In this document: positions 54,430 to 62,592 of the stretch, in pieces
Numbering within the stretch: the stretch's first letter is position 1
Layout of the letters: every line of letters starts with the position of its first letter
Assembly: GCF_000725805.1 (NCBI RefSeq)
Contig: NZ_JOFT01000036.1
Coordinates: 11,209-75,208, forward strand
Origin: Streptomyces xanthophaeus
GTDB taxonomy: Bacteria; Actinomycetota; Actinomycetes; Streptomycetales; Streptomycetaceae
DNA: 64,000 bases
Direction of reading: 5' to 3'
Notes under the pieces: generated by a model
What the model saw: the letters and a program-made list of their open reading frames with translations, nothing else
Database searches by the model: none
What the model was told of the DNA's origin: nothing
Program-made: the position numbers and the translations under genes

Positions 54430-54872
54430 GGCTTCTCCAGGATCCAGCGCGGCACGGTCATCCCGCCCGTCCCGGTGAAGACCACCTGGACCCGGGCTCC
54501 GATGCGCAGCCGGGCCGGGTCCACCGAGTCGAGGGGGGCGTCGGCGCAGGAGACGAGGTTCCCGGCCAGCCGGATCTGCGGGGCCTCGGCGAGCTCCACG
54601 AGGATCACGTTGTACGGGGCCTGGGCGGCGTAGGCGGGCAGCAGCGGCGGATGCGGGCGGACGTACGACCAGATCCGGCCGCGGCCCGACATCAGCCGCC
54701 ACTCGCTGTCGAAGGACCGGCAGTGCGGGCAGCAGGGGCGGGGCGGGAAGCGCAGCCGGCCGCAGGCGGTGCAGGCCTGGACGCGGAGCTCGCCACGGGC
54801 GGCGTACTCCCAGAAGGGGGCGCCGTCCTCGTCGGGCACGGGGAGCAGCAGCTGGTCGGGAGCGGTGGTCAT
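54426..54872 (-). CDS. DUF35 (Zn-ribbon and OB-fold) acyl-CoA-associated protein 2
   Basis: A 148-aa protein with the zinc ribbon QACTACGRLRFPPRPCCPHC (about residues 33-52) and OB-fold GRGRIWSYVRPHPPLLPAYA. It is the natural ChsH2-like partner of the thiolase-fold protein encoded 14 bp upstream (54887-56038). It overlaps the crotonase start. ATG 54872 gives MTTAPDQLLLPVPDED. Confidence 0.9.
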   Translation of the reverse strand: MTTAPDQLLLPVPDEDGAPFWEYAARGELRVQACTACGRLRFPPRPCCPHCRSFDSEWRLMSGRGRIWSYVRPHPPLLPAYAAQAPYNVILVELAEAPQIRLAGNLVSCADAPLDSVDPARLRIGARVQVVFTGTGGMTVPRWILEKP

Positions 54873-54886
54873 CGGGCGTCGCCTCC

Positions 54887-56038
54887 TCAGGCGCGGAGCA
54901 GGATCGCGGACGTCGGGACGCCTTCGCCCGCCGTCACCAGGCAGGTCGCGGCGTCCGGTACCTGGGCGGTGGAGACGCCGCGCAGCTGCTTGACGCCCTC
55001 GTTGATCAGGTTGAAGCCGTGCACGTACGCCTCGCTGAGGCCGCCGCCGCCGGTGTTGATGGGGAGCCGGCCGCCCATTTCCAGGGCCCCGCCCTCGGTG
55101 AAGGCGGCGCCCTCGCCGCGCCCGCAGAAGCCGTAGCCCTCCAGGGAGAGCGGGATGAGAGGGGTGAAGGCGTCGTATATCTGGGCGACGTCCACGTCCT
55201 GGGGGCCGAAGTCGGCCTGCTTCCACAGGTGCCGGGCGGCGGTCCAGGCGGGGCCGGAGAGGGGGTCGTCGTTCCAGTAGTTGACCATGCCGTGGTGCTG
55301 GGCGGGCAGGCCCTGGGCGACGGAGTGCACGTAGACGGGCTTCTGCCGGCAGTCCCGGGCCCGTTCGGCGGAGACGATCACGCAGGCCAGTGCGCCGTCG
55401 GTCTCCAGGCAGTTGTCGAAGAGGCAGAGCGGGTCGCTGATCATGCGGGAGGTCATGTACATCTCGCGGGTCAGCGGGCGTTCGTACATCATGGCGGCCG
55501 GGTTCTCGTTGGCCCGGTTGCGGCAGGCCATGGCCACGTTGAAGAGGTGGTCGCGGGTGGCGCCGTACTCGTGCATGTAGCGCCGGGCCAGCATGCCGAT
55601 CTCGTCGGCCGGGCGCAGCAGTCCGAAGGGGCGGGTCCACTGGCCGGGGGTGGGGAGCTGGACGGCGGTGTTCTTCCAGGGGCGCGGGCCGGAGCCGCGC
55701 TTGCGCGAGCGCCAGGCGACGCCGACGGTGGCCTGGCCGGTGGCGACGGCGGCCGCGAGGTGGCCGACGGTGGCGCAGGAACCGCCGCCGCCGTAGCCGA
55801 TCTTGGAGAAGAAGGTGACGTCGCCCGCGCCGATGGCCTTGGCGACCTCGACCTCGTCGGTCTCCTCCATGGTGTAGGAGGAGAAGGCGTCGATCTCGGA
55901 CGGATCGATCCCGGCGTCCGCGAGCGCCGCGAGGATGGCCCGGCAGGCCAGTTCCTTCTCGGACTGGGGCAGTTGTCTGGCAAAGGGGGTCTGCCCGATG
56001 CCGACTATCGCCGTAGCGTCCTTGAGCGTTGCCGCCAT
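54887..56038 (-). CDS. Thiolase-superfamily (Ltp2-like) lipid-transfer/retro-aldolase protein 2
   Basis: A 383-aa protein starting MAATLKDATAIVGIGQTPFA, after CCGGAGG. It shows GGGGSCATVGHLAAAVATG (a Cys near the thiolase nucleophile site), VDVAQIYDAFTPLIPL with the conserved Tyr, and GGGGLSEAYVHGFNLINEG, the Ltp2-type C-terminal motif. With the downstream DUF35 protein it should form a retro-aldolase that cleaves beta-hydroxyacyl-CoA side chains (family knowledge; activity inferred). Operator 11 precedes it, divergent from a FadD3-type ligase. Confidence 0.9.
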   Translation of the reverse strand: MAATLKDATAIVGIGQTPFARQLPQSEKELACRAILAALADAGIDPSEIDAFSSYTMEETDEVEVAKAIGAGDVTFFSKIGYGGGGSCATVGHLAAAVATGQATVGVAWRSRKRGSGPRPWKNTAVQLPTPGQWTRPFGLLRPADEIGMLARRYMHEYGATRDHLFNVAMACRNRANENPAAMMYERPLTREMYMTSRMISDPLCLFDNCLETDGALACVIVSAERARDCRQKPVYVHSVAQGLPAQHHGMVNYWNDDPLSGPAWTAARHLWKQADFGPQDVDVAQIYDAFTPLIPLSLEGYGFCGRGEGAAFTEGGALEMGGRLPINTGGGGLSEAYVHGFNLINEGVKQLRGVSTAQVPDAATCLVTAGEGVPTSAILLRA

Positions 56039-56091
56039 CGCCACCTCCGGGGGGTGCACCAGTACTGACAGCCGCGAAGGCTACAGCTAAT

Positions 56092-56106
56092 CTGACGGAT
56101 AGTCAG
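56092..56106. promoter_or_regulatory. Operator 11: CTGACGGATAGTCAG
   Basis: Identical to operator 1. It sits between the divergent thiolase (54 bp) and FadD3-like ligase (27 bp) starts. Confidence 0.82.
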
Positions 56107-56132
56107 CTACTGGGTACCGGGAGGGGCGGACG

Positions 56133-58052
56133 ATGGGCGAGGACGGACACGACGCACTGCACGGAACGGGCCGCGGAACGGGCCGCGGAACGGGCCGCGG
56201 CGCGGGCCGCGTGACCGCGCCGGGGGAGGGCTTGCGGGAGGGCCCGGGGGGCGGGGGCCTGCACGGCGGCCAGAGCGTGGACCAGGGCGAGGCGCCCCGG
56301 GGCGACGCGGTCGGGAGACCGCTCGGCGCCCCGCGGCAGGCGCCCCCTCCCGGCGACGCGGGCGAGGACCGGTACGGCGAGCTGCGGGAGGCCCCTCCCG
56401 GCGCCCCGGCCGACCTGGCCGCCCCGGCCGACCCGCGGGAGGACCCGCGCGGGGACCTGCGCTGGGGCAGCATCGCCGGACTGGTCCGCGACGCCGCCAC
56501 CCGCTACGCCGACCACGAGGCCGTCGTCGACGGCCGCACCCGCATCAGCTACGCCCAGCTCGGCGAACGCGTCGAACGCGCCGCGGCCGCCTGCATCGCC
56601 GCCGGCGTGGAACCGGGCGACCGCGTCGCCGTCTGGGCCCCCAACACCCTGGAATGGATCGTCTCCGCCCTCGGAGCCGTCACGGCCGGCGCCGTGCTCG
56701 TCCCTCTCAACACCCGCTTCAAGGGCGCCGAAGCTGCCTACGTCCTCCAGCGCAGCCGCACCCGGCTGCTCTTCGTCACCGGCACCTTCCTCGGCACCTC
56801 CTACGTCGCCTCCCTGCGCCGCGCCGCCGCCGAAGGCCCCGGCAGCGGACCACTGCCCGCGCTGCCGCTCCTGGAACAGGTCGTCGTCCTCGCCGACGAC
56901 GCCCCCGAGTCCTTCCGCACCTGGAAGGACTTCCTGGCCGGCGGGGACCGCATCCCGGCCGCCGCGGTCCGCGAACGCGCCGCATCCATCCCCTCCGACG
57001 CCCCCTCCGACATCATCTTCACCTCGGGCACCACCGGCAGCCCCAAGGGCGCCGTCATCACCCACGCCCAGTCCCTGCGCTGCTACGCCGTCTGGAGCGA
57101 ACTCGCCGGACTCCGCGAGGGCGACCGCTACCTGATCGTCAACCCCTTCTTCCACACCTTCGGCTACAAGGCCGGGATCATCGCCTGCCTGATGCGCGGG
57201 GCCACGATGGTCCCCCAGCCCGTCTTCAACGTCGACACCGTCCTCGCCAACATCGCCGCCGAGCGGATCTCCGTACTCCCCGGACCGCCCACCCTCCACC
57301 AGTCCCTCCTCGACCACCCCCAGCGCGACCACCACGACCTCACCGCCCTGCGCCTGGTCGTCACCGGCGCCGCCGTGGTCCCGCTCCAGCTCGTCGAACG
57401 GCTGCGCGGCGAACTGCACATCGCCACCGTGCTCACCGCCTACGGGCTCTCCGAGGCCAGCGGGATCGTCACCATGTGCCGGCGCGGCGACCCGGCGGAG
57501 GTCATCGCCGCCACCTCCGGCCGGGCCGTCCCCGGCACCGAACTGCGCATCACCGACCGGCACGGAGCCGCCCAGCCCCACGGCACGGCCGGCGAGGTGT
57601 GGGTCCGCGGCCACCACGTCATGTCCGGCTACTTCGAGGACCCCGCCGAGACCGCGAAGGCGATCACCCCCGAAGGCTGGCTGCGCACCGGCGACGTCGG
57701 CGTCCTCGACGCGGACGGCAACCTGCGCATCACCGACCGGATCAAGGACATGTTCATCGTCGGCGGCTTCAACGCCTACCCGGCCGAGATCGAACAACTC
57801 ATCGGCCTGCACCCGGACATCGCCGACGTCGCCGTCATCGGCATCACCGACCCCCGCCTCGGCGAGGTCGGCAAGGCCTACGCCGTACGCCGCCCCGGCT
57901 CCACCCTCACCGCCGACGACCTGATCGCCTGGAGCCGACGGGAGATGGCCAACTACAAGGTCCCGCGCACCGTGGAGTTCGTCACCGAACTCCCGCGCAA
58001 CGCAAGCGGCAAGGTCCTCAAACGCGAACTCCGCACCCGCACCCGTTCCTAG
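56133..58052 (+). CDS. FadD3-type AMP-forming acyl-CoA ligase
   Basis: A 639-aa ANL-family ligase. The core resembles FadD3, the ligase for the ring-derived propionate of steroid catabolism: WAPNTLEWIVSALGAVTAGA, LVPLNTRFKGAEAAYVL, P-loop IFTSGTTGSPKGAV, AYGLSEASG, WLRTGDVG, RIKDMFIVGGFNAYPAEIE and the C-terminal PRNASGKVLKRELR with catalytic Lys. The first ~110 residues are an unusual Gly/Arg/Pro extension with GTGRGTGRGTGRGAGR encoded by a 12-bp repeat. ATG 56133 has GAGGGGCGG upstream. Confidence 0.9.
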   Translation: MGEDGHDALHGTGRGTGRGTGRGAGRVTAPGEGLREGPGGGGLHGGQSVDQGEAPRGDAVGRPLGAPRQAPPPGDAGEDRYGELREAPPGAPADLAAPADPREDPRGDLRWGSIAGLVRDAATRYADHEAVVDGRTRISYAQLGERVERAAAACIAAGVEPGDRVAVWAPNTLEWIVSALGAVTAGAVLVPLNTRFKGAEAAYVLQRSRTRLLFVTGTFLGTSYVASLRRAAAEGPGSGPLPALPLLEQVVVLADDAPESFRTWKDFLAGGDRIPAAAVRERAASIPSDAPSDIIFTSGTTGSPKGAVITHAQSLRCYAVWSELAGLREGDRYLIVNPFFHTFGYKAGIIACLMRGATMVPQPVFNVDTVLANIAAERISVLPGPPTLHQSLLDHPQRDHHDLTALRLVVTGAAVVPLQLVERLRGELHIATVLTAYGLSEASGIVTMCRRGDPAEVIAATSGRAVPGTELRITDRHGAAQPHGTAGEVWVRGHHVMSGYFEDPAETAKAITPEGWLRTGDVGVLDADGNLRITDRIKDMFIVGGFNAYPAEIEQLIGLHPDIADVAVIGITDPRLGEVGKAYAVRRPGSTLTADDLIAWSRREMANYKVPRTVEFVTELPRNASGKVLKRELRTRTRS

Positions 58053-58789
58053 ACGGTGCCCCGGTCCTGGCGGCGGGCCAGGACCAGGCGCCAGCGGGGG
58101 GCGCCCGACGGGAGGTGGCCGAAGTGGTCCAGGGGGGCGGTCTCCACCGTGAAGCCGGCCGCCGTCAGGTCCCGGCGGACCCCGCCCAGCGGAAACGTCC
58201 GGTAGTACATGACGAACGGCGGCCGCCACACCGCGTTGCGCACCCGCATGGCCGCGTCGAAGCCCGCCACCGCCCACCACAGCGGCGACCCCGGCGGGAG
58301 CGGCGCGCCGATCGGGAACGCGAAGACCCCGCCGGGGCGCAGCGCACCGTGCACGCCCGCGAACAGGGCGGGCCGCTCGGCCGTGAGGAAGTGCCCGAAG
58401 GCACCGAAGCTCACCGCCAGGTCGTACGCCTCCCCGAGCGCGGGGGGCAGCGCCAGCGCGTCGGCCCGTACGAAGTCCACGCGCGGGTCCGGATGCGCCC
58501 GTGCGGCCTCGGCCAGCATGCCCGCGCTGAGGTCCACCCCGGTCACCCGGTCCCGGCACAGCCGGCGCAGCATCCCGAGCCCGGCGCCGGTGCCGCAGCA
58601 CACGTCCAGACCGGCACCGAAGGACCCCTCGCGCTGGGCGAGGGTCTCCTCAACGGCGTCGAGCATCCGGTCCGGGGTGCGGAAGGGCGTGCGGTCGAAC
58701 TTCGGCGCGAGCAGGTCGTACCCGCGCTCGACCGAGGAGAGGGCCTGGACGGCCAGTTCGCGGACGGTCGGCCCCTGGGAGGTGAACAC
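58049..58789 (-). CDS. Class I SAM-dependent methyltransferase
   Basis: A 246-aa methyltransferase (GTG 58789, VFTSQGPTVRELAVQALSS). Motif I is LDVCCGTGAGLGMLRRL (about residues 62-78), followed by GVDLSAGMLAEAARAHPDPR and a DLAVSFGAFGHF strand. The substrate is unknown. It is convergent with and slightly overlaps the FadD3-type gene. It follows afsS in the same orientation with 209 bp between; that gap holds only Ser/Pro-type GTTCCCCCGT repeats and no gene. Confidence 0.88.
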   Translation of the reverse strand: MFTSQGPTVRELAVQALSSVERGYDLLAPKFDRTPFRTPDRMLDAVEETLAQREGSFGAGLDVCCGTGAGLGMLRRLCRDRVTGVDLSAGMLAEAARAHPDPRVDFVRADALALPPALGEAYDLAVSFGAFGHFLTAERPALFAGVHGALRPGGVFAFPIGAPLPPGSPLWWAVAGFDAAMRVRNAVWRPPFVMYYRTFPLGGVRRDLTAAGFTVETAPLDHFGHLPSGAPRWRLVLARRQDRGTV

Positions 58790-58998
58790 CGGCCCACCCT
58801 ATGCGCCCCGGCGCCCCCGCCGGCGGACACACGGAAGCGGCGGCCCCGATGGCTCCCCCTCCGGGCCACCGCGACCGCCGCTCTCCCCCGTGTTCCCCCG
58901 TACTCCCCCGTCCCCCCAGCTCCGCGCCGCGTTCCCCCGTGTTCCCCCGGATCCCCCCGTGGTTCCCCCGTGCGGTGCGGAGCTGCTGCGCCCTGGTC

Positions 58999-59187
58999 CT
59001 ACGGACGCGGGCCGGACGCGTGGTTGTCCAGTGTCTGGATCTCCTCGCCCGAGGTCTGGTTGTCGAGCGGCTTGATCTCGGCGCCCGAAGCGTGGTTGTC
59101 CAGCGTTTCGATCTCGACGCCCGAGGCATGGTTGTCGAGCGGCTTGAGGTCGCCGTCCTTCGGCAGGATGTTCTCGTTCGTCGTCAT
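58999..59187 (-). CDS. afsS: AfsS-like small 'sigma-like' regulatory protein with four 12-residue repeats
   Basis: A 62-aa protein, close to the 63 aa of S. coelicolor AfsS. After MTTNENILPKDGDLKP it is four tandem 12-residue units: LDNHASGVEIET, LDNHASGAEIKP, LDNQTSGEEIQT and LDNHASGPRP. AfsS is known for repeats with a (T)xLDNHMP core; here MP is replaced by AS. AfsS is the target of AfsR and stimulates antibiotic production. ATG 59187 has a textbook AGGAGATCC Shine-Dalgarno. It lies directly downstream of afsR, as in S. coelicolor. Confidence 0.88.
   Translation of the reverse strand: MTTNENILPKDGDLKPLDNHASGVEIETLDNHASGAEIKPLDNQTSGEEIQTLDNHASGPRP
59021..59164 (-). repeat. 36-bp in-frame tandem repeats within afsS
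   Basis: TGGTTGTC landmarks recur at 59021, 59057, 59093 and 59129, an exact 36-bp period that encodes the 12-residue AfsS units on the minus strand. Confidence 0.9.
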
Positions 59188-59210
59188 CGGATCTCCTGAT
59201 GGGTAGGTGG

Positions 59211-59248
59211 GCCCGTTCGGCGATTCCCCCGAGGACCGCCGAACGGGC
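59211..59248 (-). promoter_or_regulatory. Perfect 12-bp hairpin in the afsS leader
   Basis: GCCCGTTCGGCG/CGCCGAACGGGC (59211-59222 and 59237-59248) with a 14-base loop lies 24 bp upstream of the afsS ATG. It could act as an afsR terminator or as an attenuator/stabiliser of the afsS leader. Confidence 0.6.
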
Positions 59249-59259
59249 AGTCCCCCGAC

Positions 59260-59290
59260 CGACCCGGTTGCCCCCCGACGCGCCGGGTCG
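59260..59290 (-). promoter_or_regulatory. Second hairpin in the afsS leader
   Basis: An 8-bp inverted repeat CGACCCGG/CCGGGTCG (59260-59267 and 59283-59290) with a 15-base loop, between the putative afsS promoter and the first hairpin. Confidence 0.45.
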
Positions 59291-59295
59291 ATGTA

Positions 59296-59331
59296 CCTAT
59301 CGTGCCGGGCGGCGATAAACGAACGATGAAC
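59296..59331 (-). promoter_or_regulatory. Putative afsS promoter with SARP-type heptamer direct repeat
   Basis: On the minus strand GTTCATC (59325-59331) and GTTTATC (59314-59320) are separated by GTTC, an 11-bp period typical of SARP/AfsR binding boxes. CACGATAGG follows 9-12 bp downstream as a possible -10. It fits AfsR-dependent activation of afsS (family knowledge plus position). Confidence 0.55.
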
Positions 59332-59403
59332 GTCCCGTTCAGCGCCGGCAGCCACGGACCGCAGTCGCAGGACGCAACCGCAGACCGCTGCCACGGTCGC
59401 GCC

Positions 59404-62400
59404 TCAGGCAGCCAGCTCCGAAGCCAACAGAGCCCGCACCTCGGCCAGTTCGGCCGAGTCCAGCTGCGCGAACACCGTCTCCGCGTCCCGCCAGCAGGCC
59501 CGCGCCCGGTCCGTCTGCCCCAGCCGCCGCAGCGCCTTGCCCAGCACCGTCAGGACCGTGGCCCGCCGCCACTCCCCGCCGATGCCGCGCAGCGCGATCG
59601 CCTGCTCGGCGTGCGAGGCGGCCAGGGTGGGCCGGCGCGCGGCCAGATGGGCCTCGGCCAGCCGGAAGTGGGTCACGCCCTCCCACAGGGGCTGCCGGTT
59701 CTCGTGGAACAGGGACAGCGCCTCGGTCAGCTGCGCCAGCGCCTCGCCGAGCCGGCCCGCCTGGGTGAGGGCGATGCCCAGCGCGTACCGGCCGTTGGCC
59801 AGCCGCAGGGTCAGGCCCATCCGGTCGTATATGGCGATGCCCTGCTGCGCGAGGTCGATGGCGCTGCTGAGACGGCCCAGCATCACGTGGATGCGGGACA
59901 GGTTGCACAGGGCGCTGGCCTCGCCGATGTTGTTGTCGTCGGCCCGGAAGTTCTCGATCGCCTCCAGCAGGAACCGCTCGCCGTCGGCGTACCGGCCCTG
60001 GTGCAGCGCGATGATCCCGCGGTCGTTGGGCGCCCAGCAGCTCGGCAGCGGGTCGTCGGCCTCGCGGGCCAGTGCCATCGCCTGCCGCGCCTCGTCGTCG
60101 GCCTCCGCGTTCAGCCCGGAGACCAGGTAGACCATGGTCAGGGTGGTCCGGGCCCGGCCCTCGGCCCGCGGGTCCTTCGCCGCGCGGGCGGCGTCGCGCA
60201 GGGCCACCGCGGACGACTCGTACTGCTTGGAGTTGGCCCCCGACTCCGCCAGGTCCTTCGCCGCCCACAGCAGGTCCACGGCCCGGCGCAGCACGTGCGT
60301 CTCCCCGTCCCGCGCGGCGGCCTGCCGTACGCAGGCCAGCAGCGGGTCCGCCTCGGCGAACAGCCAGTCCAGGGCGGTCCGCGGCTCCGTGAAGGACAGG
60401 CCGGGGTGGTCGGTGGGGGAGAGGTGCGCGGGGAGCCGGTCGCCCGGGCGCTCCAGCGCGTACACCCCGGAGGCGGTGGCGAGGTAGAAGTCCAGCAGCC
60501 GGTCCAGGGCGGCGTCGCGCCGGCTCGGCGGCTGCTCGTCGCGTTCGGCGCACGCACGCGCGTAGAGGCGTACGAGGTCGTGGAAGCGGTAGCGGCCGGG
60601 CGCGGCCGATTCCAGCAGGGAGCAGTCGACTAAAGCCTCCAGCAGGTCCTCGGTGCCGTGCTCCGGCAGGTCGAGCACGGCGGCCGCTGCGGCCAGGGAG
60701 ATGTCGGGCCCGTCGGCCAGCCCCAGCAGGCGGAACGCCCGCTGCTGGGCGGGCTCCAGCTGCCCGTAGCCCAGCTCGAACGTCGCCTTGACGGCGAGGT
60801 CGCCGGCCTGGAGCTCGTCGAGGCGGCGGCGCTCGTCGCCGAGCTTGGCGGCGAGGACGGAGACGGTCCAGGTCCGCCGGGCGGCGAGGCGGGACGCGGC
60901 GATGCGGATGGCCAGCGGCAGGAAGCCGCAGGCTCCGACGACGTCGAGGGCGGCCTGGCGTTCGGCGCGCACGCGCTCCTCGCCCACGATCCGGGTGAAC
61001 AGCTGAAGGGCCTCCTCGGGGCTCATCACGTCGAGGTCGACGAGATGGGCCCCGGCGAGGCCCGCCATGCGGACCCGGCTGGTGACGAGGGCGGCGCAGC
61101 CCGCGGTGCCCGGCAGCAGCGGGCGCACCTGGGCCGCGTCGCGGGCGTTGTCGAGCAGGACCAGGACGCGGCGGCCGTCCAGGGTGGACCGGTAGAGCGC
61201 GGCGCGCTCGGCGGAGGAGTCGGGGATGGAGCTGTCGGGGGTGCCGAGCGCGCGCAGGAAGGCCCCGAGGACCGCTTCAGGTTCGGCGGGACGGGCCTCG
61301 GTGCCCTGGAGGTCGACGTAGAGCTGCCCGTCGGGGAAGTGCGGCCGCGCGGCGTGGGCCACGTGCACGGCCAGGGTGGTCTTGCCGACGCCGCCGATCC
61401 CGGCGAGCGCGGAGACGGCCATGACCTGGCCCTCGGCGCCACCGGAGAGGATCGTGCCGAGCTCGTCGACGAAACTGGCACGGCCCGTGAAGTCGGGCAC
61501 GGTCGCGGGCAATTGGGCCGGCCTCACGTGGACGGAAGCGGTCGCGGGCGCCGGTTCCTCGGCGCGGGCCAGGTCGGCGTCGGCGTTCAGGATGCGCTGC
61601 TGGAGGGCGGCGAGTTCGGGGCGCGGGTCGACGCCGAGCTCGTCGGCGAGGAGGCGGCGGGTGTCGGCGTAGACGGCGAGCGCCTCCGCCTGCCGGCCGC
61701 TGCGGTACAGGGCGAGCATCAGCAGCTCGCGCAGGCGCTCGCGCAGCGGGTGCGCGGCGGTGAGCGCGGTCAGCTCGGAGACGGCCTCGGCGTGGTGGCC
61801 GACCTCCAGGTCGAGGTCGAGGCGGCTCTCCAGCAGCTGGAGGCGCCATTCGGCGAGGCGGGTGCGTTCGGTCTCGGCGTGCGGGCCGGGCACTCCGGCC
61901 AGGGGCTCGCCGTCCCACAGGTCCAGGGCGCGGGCCAGGAACGTACGGGCCAGGGTGCGGTCACCGGCCGTACGGGCGGCCTCGGCGTCGGCGGCGAGGC
62001 TGCGGGCGACGCCGAGGTCGAGGGTGGCGGCGGAGCGCAGCCTTATGGCGTAGCCGCCGGACTCGGTCACCAGCAGCCCGGGGTCGAGGACCTTGCGCAG
62101 GCGGGAGGCGTACGTACGGATGGTGGCCAGGGCCTGCTGCGGCGGGTCCTCGCCCCAGATGGCGTCGATCAGCTCGGGCGCGGTGGCGGTGCGCCCGTCG
62201 CGCAGCAGGAGCGCGGCGAGCAGGGCGCGTTGCTGGGGGGTGCCGGAGGGCAGGGCCTCGGAGCCGCGCCAGGCGCGGATGGGCCCGAGGACGGCGAAGC
62301 GGGACCCCGCGGAGGCGGGGGAGGCGGCGGCCGGTTCGGCGGAGACGGCGGCCGGTTCGGCGGAGACCGTGGCCGAGGGGGTCCGCCCGGCGGAGGTGGC

Positions 62401-62460
62401 GGTGTTCCGGTGTGCTGCGGGGTGTTTCCGCGGGTGCGGGATGGCCGGTACGCCGTCCAT
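59404..62460 (-). CDS. afsR: AfsR-family SARP global regulator with NB-ARC and TPR domains
   Basis: A 1018-aa regulator (S. coelicolor AfsR is 993 aa). After a variable Ala/Pro-rich start, residues 54-140 are an OmpR-like winged helix (FAVLGPIRAWRGSEALPSGT...) and 146-290 the bacterial transcriptional activation domain. An NB-ARC ATPase follows, with P-loop GIGGVGKTT at 354-362 and LVLLDNARDAAQVRPLL, and the C-terminal ~330 residues are TPR-like helical repeats. AfsK phosphorylates AfsR, which then activates afsS. ATG 62460 is chosen; the open frame runs 421 codons further into the amidohydrolase antisense strand and is false. Confidence 0.92.
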   Translation of the reverse strand: MDGVPAIPHPRKHPAAHRNTATSAGRTPSATVSAEPAAVSAEPAAASPASAGSRFAVLGPIRAWRGSEALPSGTPQQRALLAALLLRDGRTATAPELIDAIWGEDPPQQALATIRTYASRLRKVLDPGLLVTESGGYAIRLRSAATLDLGVARSLAADAEAARTAGDRTLARTFLARALDLWDGEPLAGVPGPHAETERTRLAEWRLQLLESRLDLDLEVGHHAEAVSELTALTAAHPLRERLRELLMLALYRSGRQAEALAVYADTRRLLADELGVDPRPELAALQQRILNADADLARAEEPAPATASVHVRPAQLPATVPDFTGRASFVDELGTILSGGAEGQVMAVSALAGIGGVGKTTLAVHVAHAARPHFPDGQLYVDLQGTEARPAEPEAVLGAFLRALGTPDSSIPDSSAERAALYRSTLDGRRVLVLLDNARDAAQVRPLLPGTAGCAALVTSRVRMAGLAGAHLVDLDVMSPEEALQLFTRIVGEERVRAERQAALDVVGACGFLPLAIRIAASRLAARRTWTVSVLAAKLGDERRRLDELQAGDLAVKATFELGYGQLEPAQQRAFRLLGLADGPDISLAAAAAVLDLPEHGTEDLLEALVDCSLLESAAPGRYRFHDLVRLYARACAERDEQPPSRRDAALDRLLDFYLATASGVYALERPGDRLPAHLSPTDHPGLSFTEPRTALDWLFAEADPLLACVRQAAARDGETHVLRRAVDLLWAAKDLAESGANSKQYESSAVALRDAARAAKDPRAEGRARTTLTMVYLVSGLNAEADDEARQAMALAREADDPLPSCWAPNDRGIIALHQGRYADGERFLLEAIENFRADDNNIGEASALCNLSRIHVMLGRLSSAIDLAQQGIAIYDRMGLTLRLANGRYALGIALTQAGRLGEALAQLTEALSLFHENRQPLWEGVTHFRLAEAHLAARRPTLAASHAEQAIALRGIGGEWRRATVLTVLGKALRRLGQTDRARACWRDAETVFAQLDSAELAEVRALLASELAA

Positions 62461-62556
62461 CTGTCGTCCCCCCTGCCTTCCGTCGGTGTAAGGGTCAGTC
62501 TGCCCTGTCTTGCGCGTACACGTCAGCCCGTAACGGACCGATCGGCTCCCAACTAG

Positions 62557-62571
62557 CTGACGGTTCGTCAG
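62557..62571. promoter_or_regulatory. Operator 12: CTGACGGTTCGTCAG
   Basis: Near-perfect palindrome between afsR (minus, start 62460; 97 bp) and amidohydrolase 2 (plus, ATG 62593; 22 bp). It may act on both promoters. Confidence 0.8.
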
Positions 62572-62592
62572 ATCGGCGCTACCGTAGCGGGT

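Noticed and set aside
58999..59187. Multi-core RiPP precursor next to a methyltransferase
   Set aside because: Size, LDNH repeats and position after afsR match AfsS better; no RiPP modifying enzymes other than a generic methyltransferase are near.
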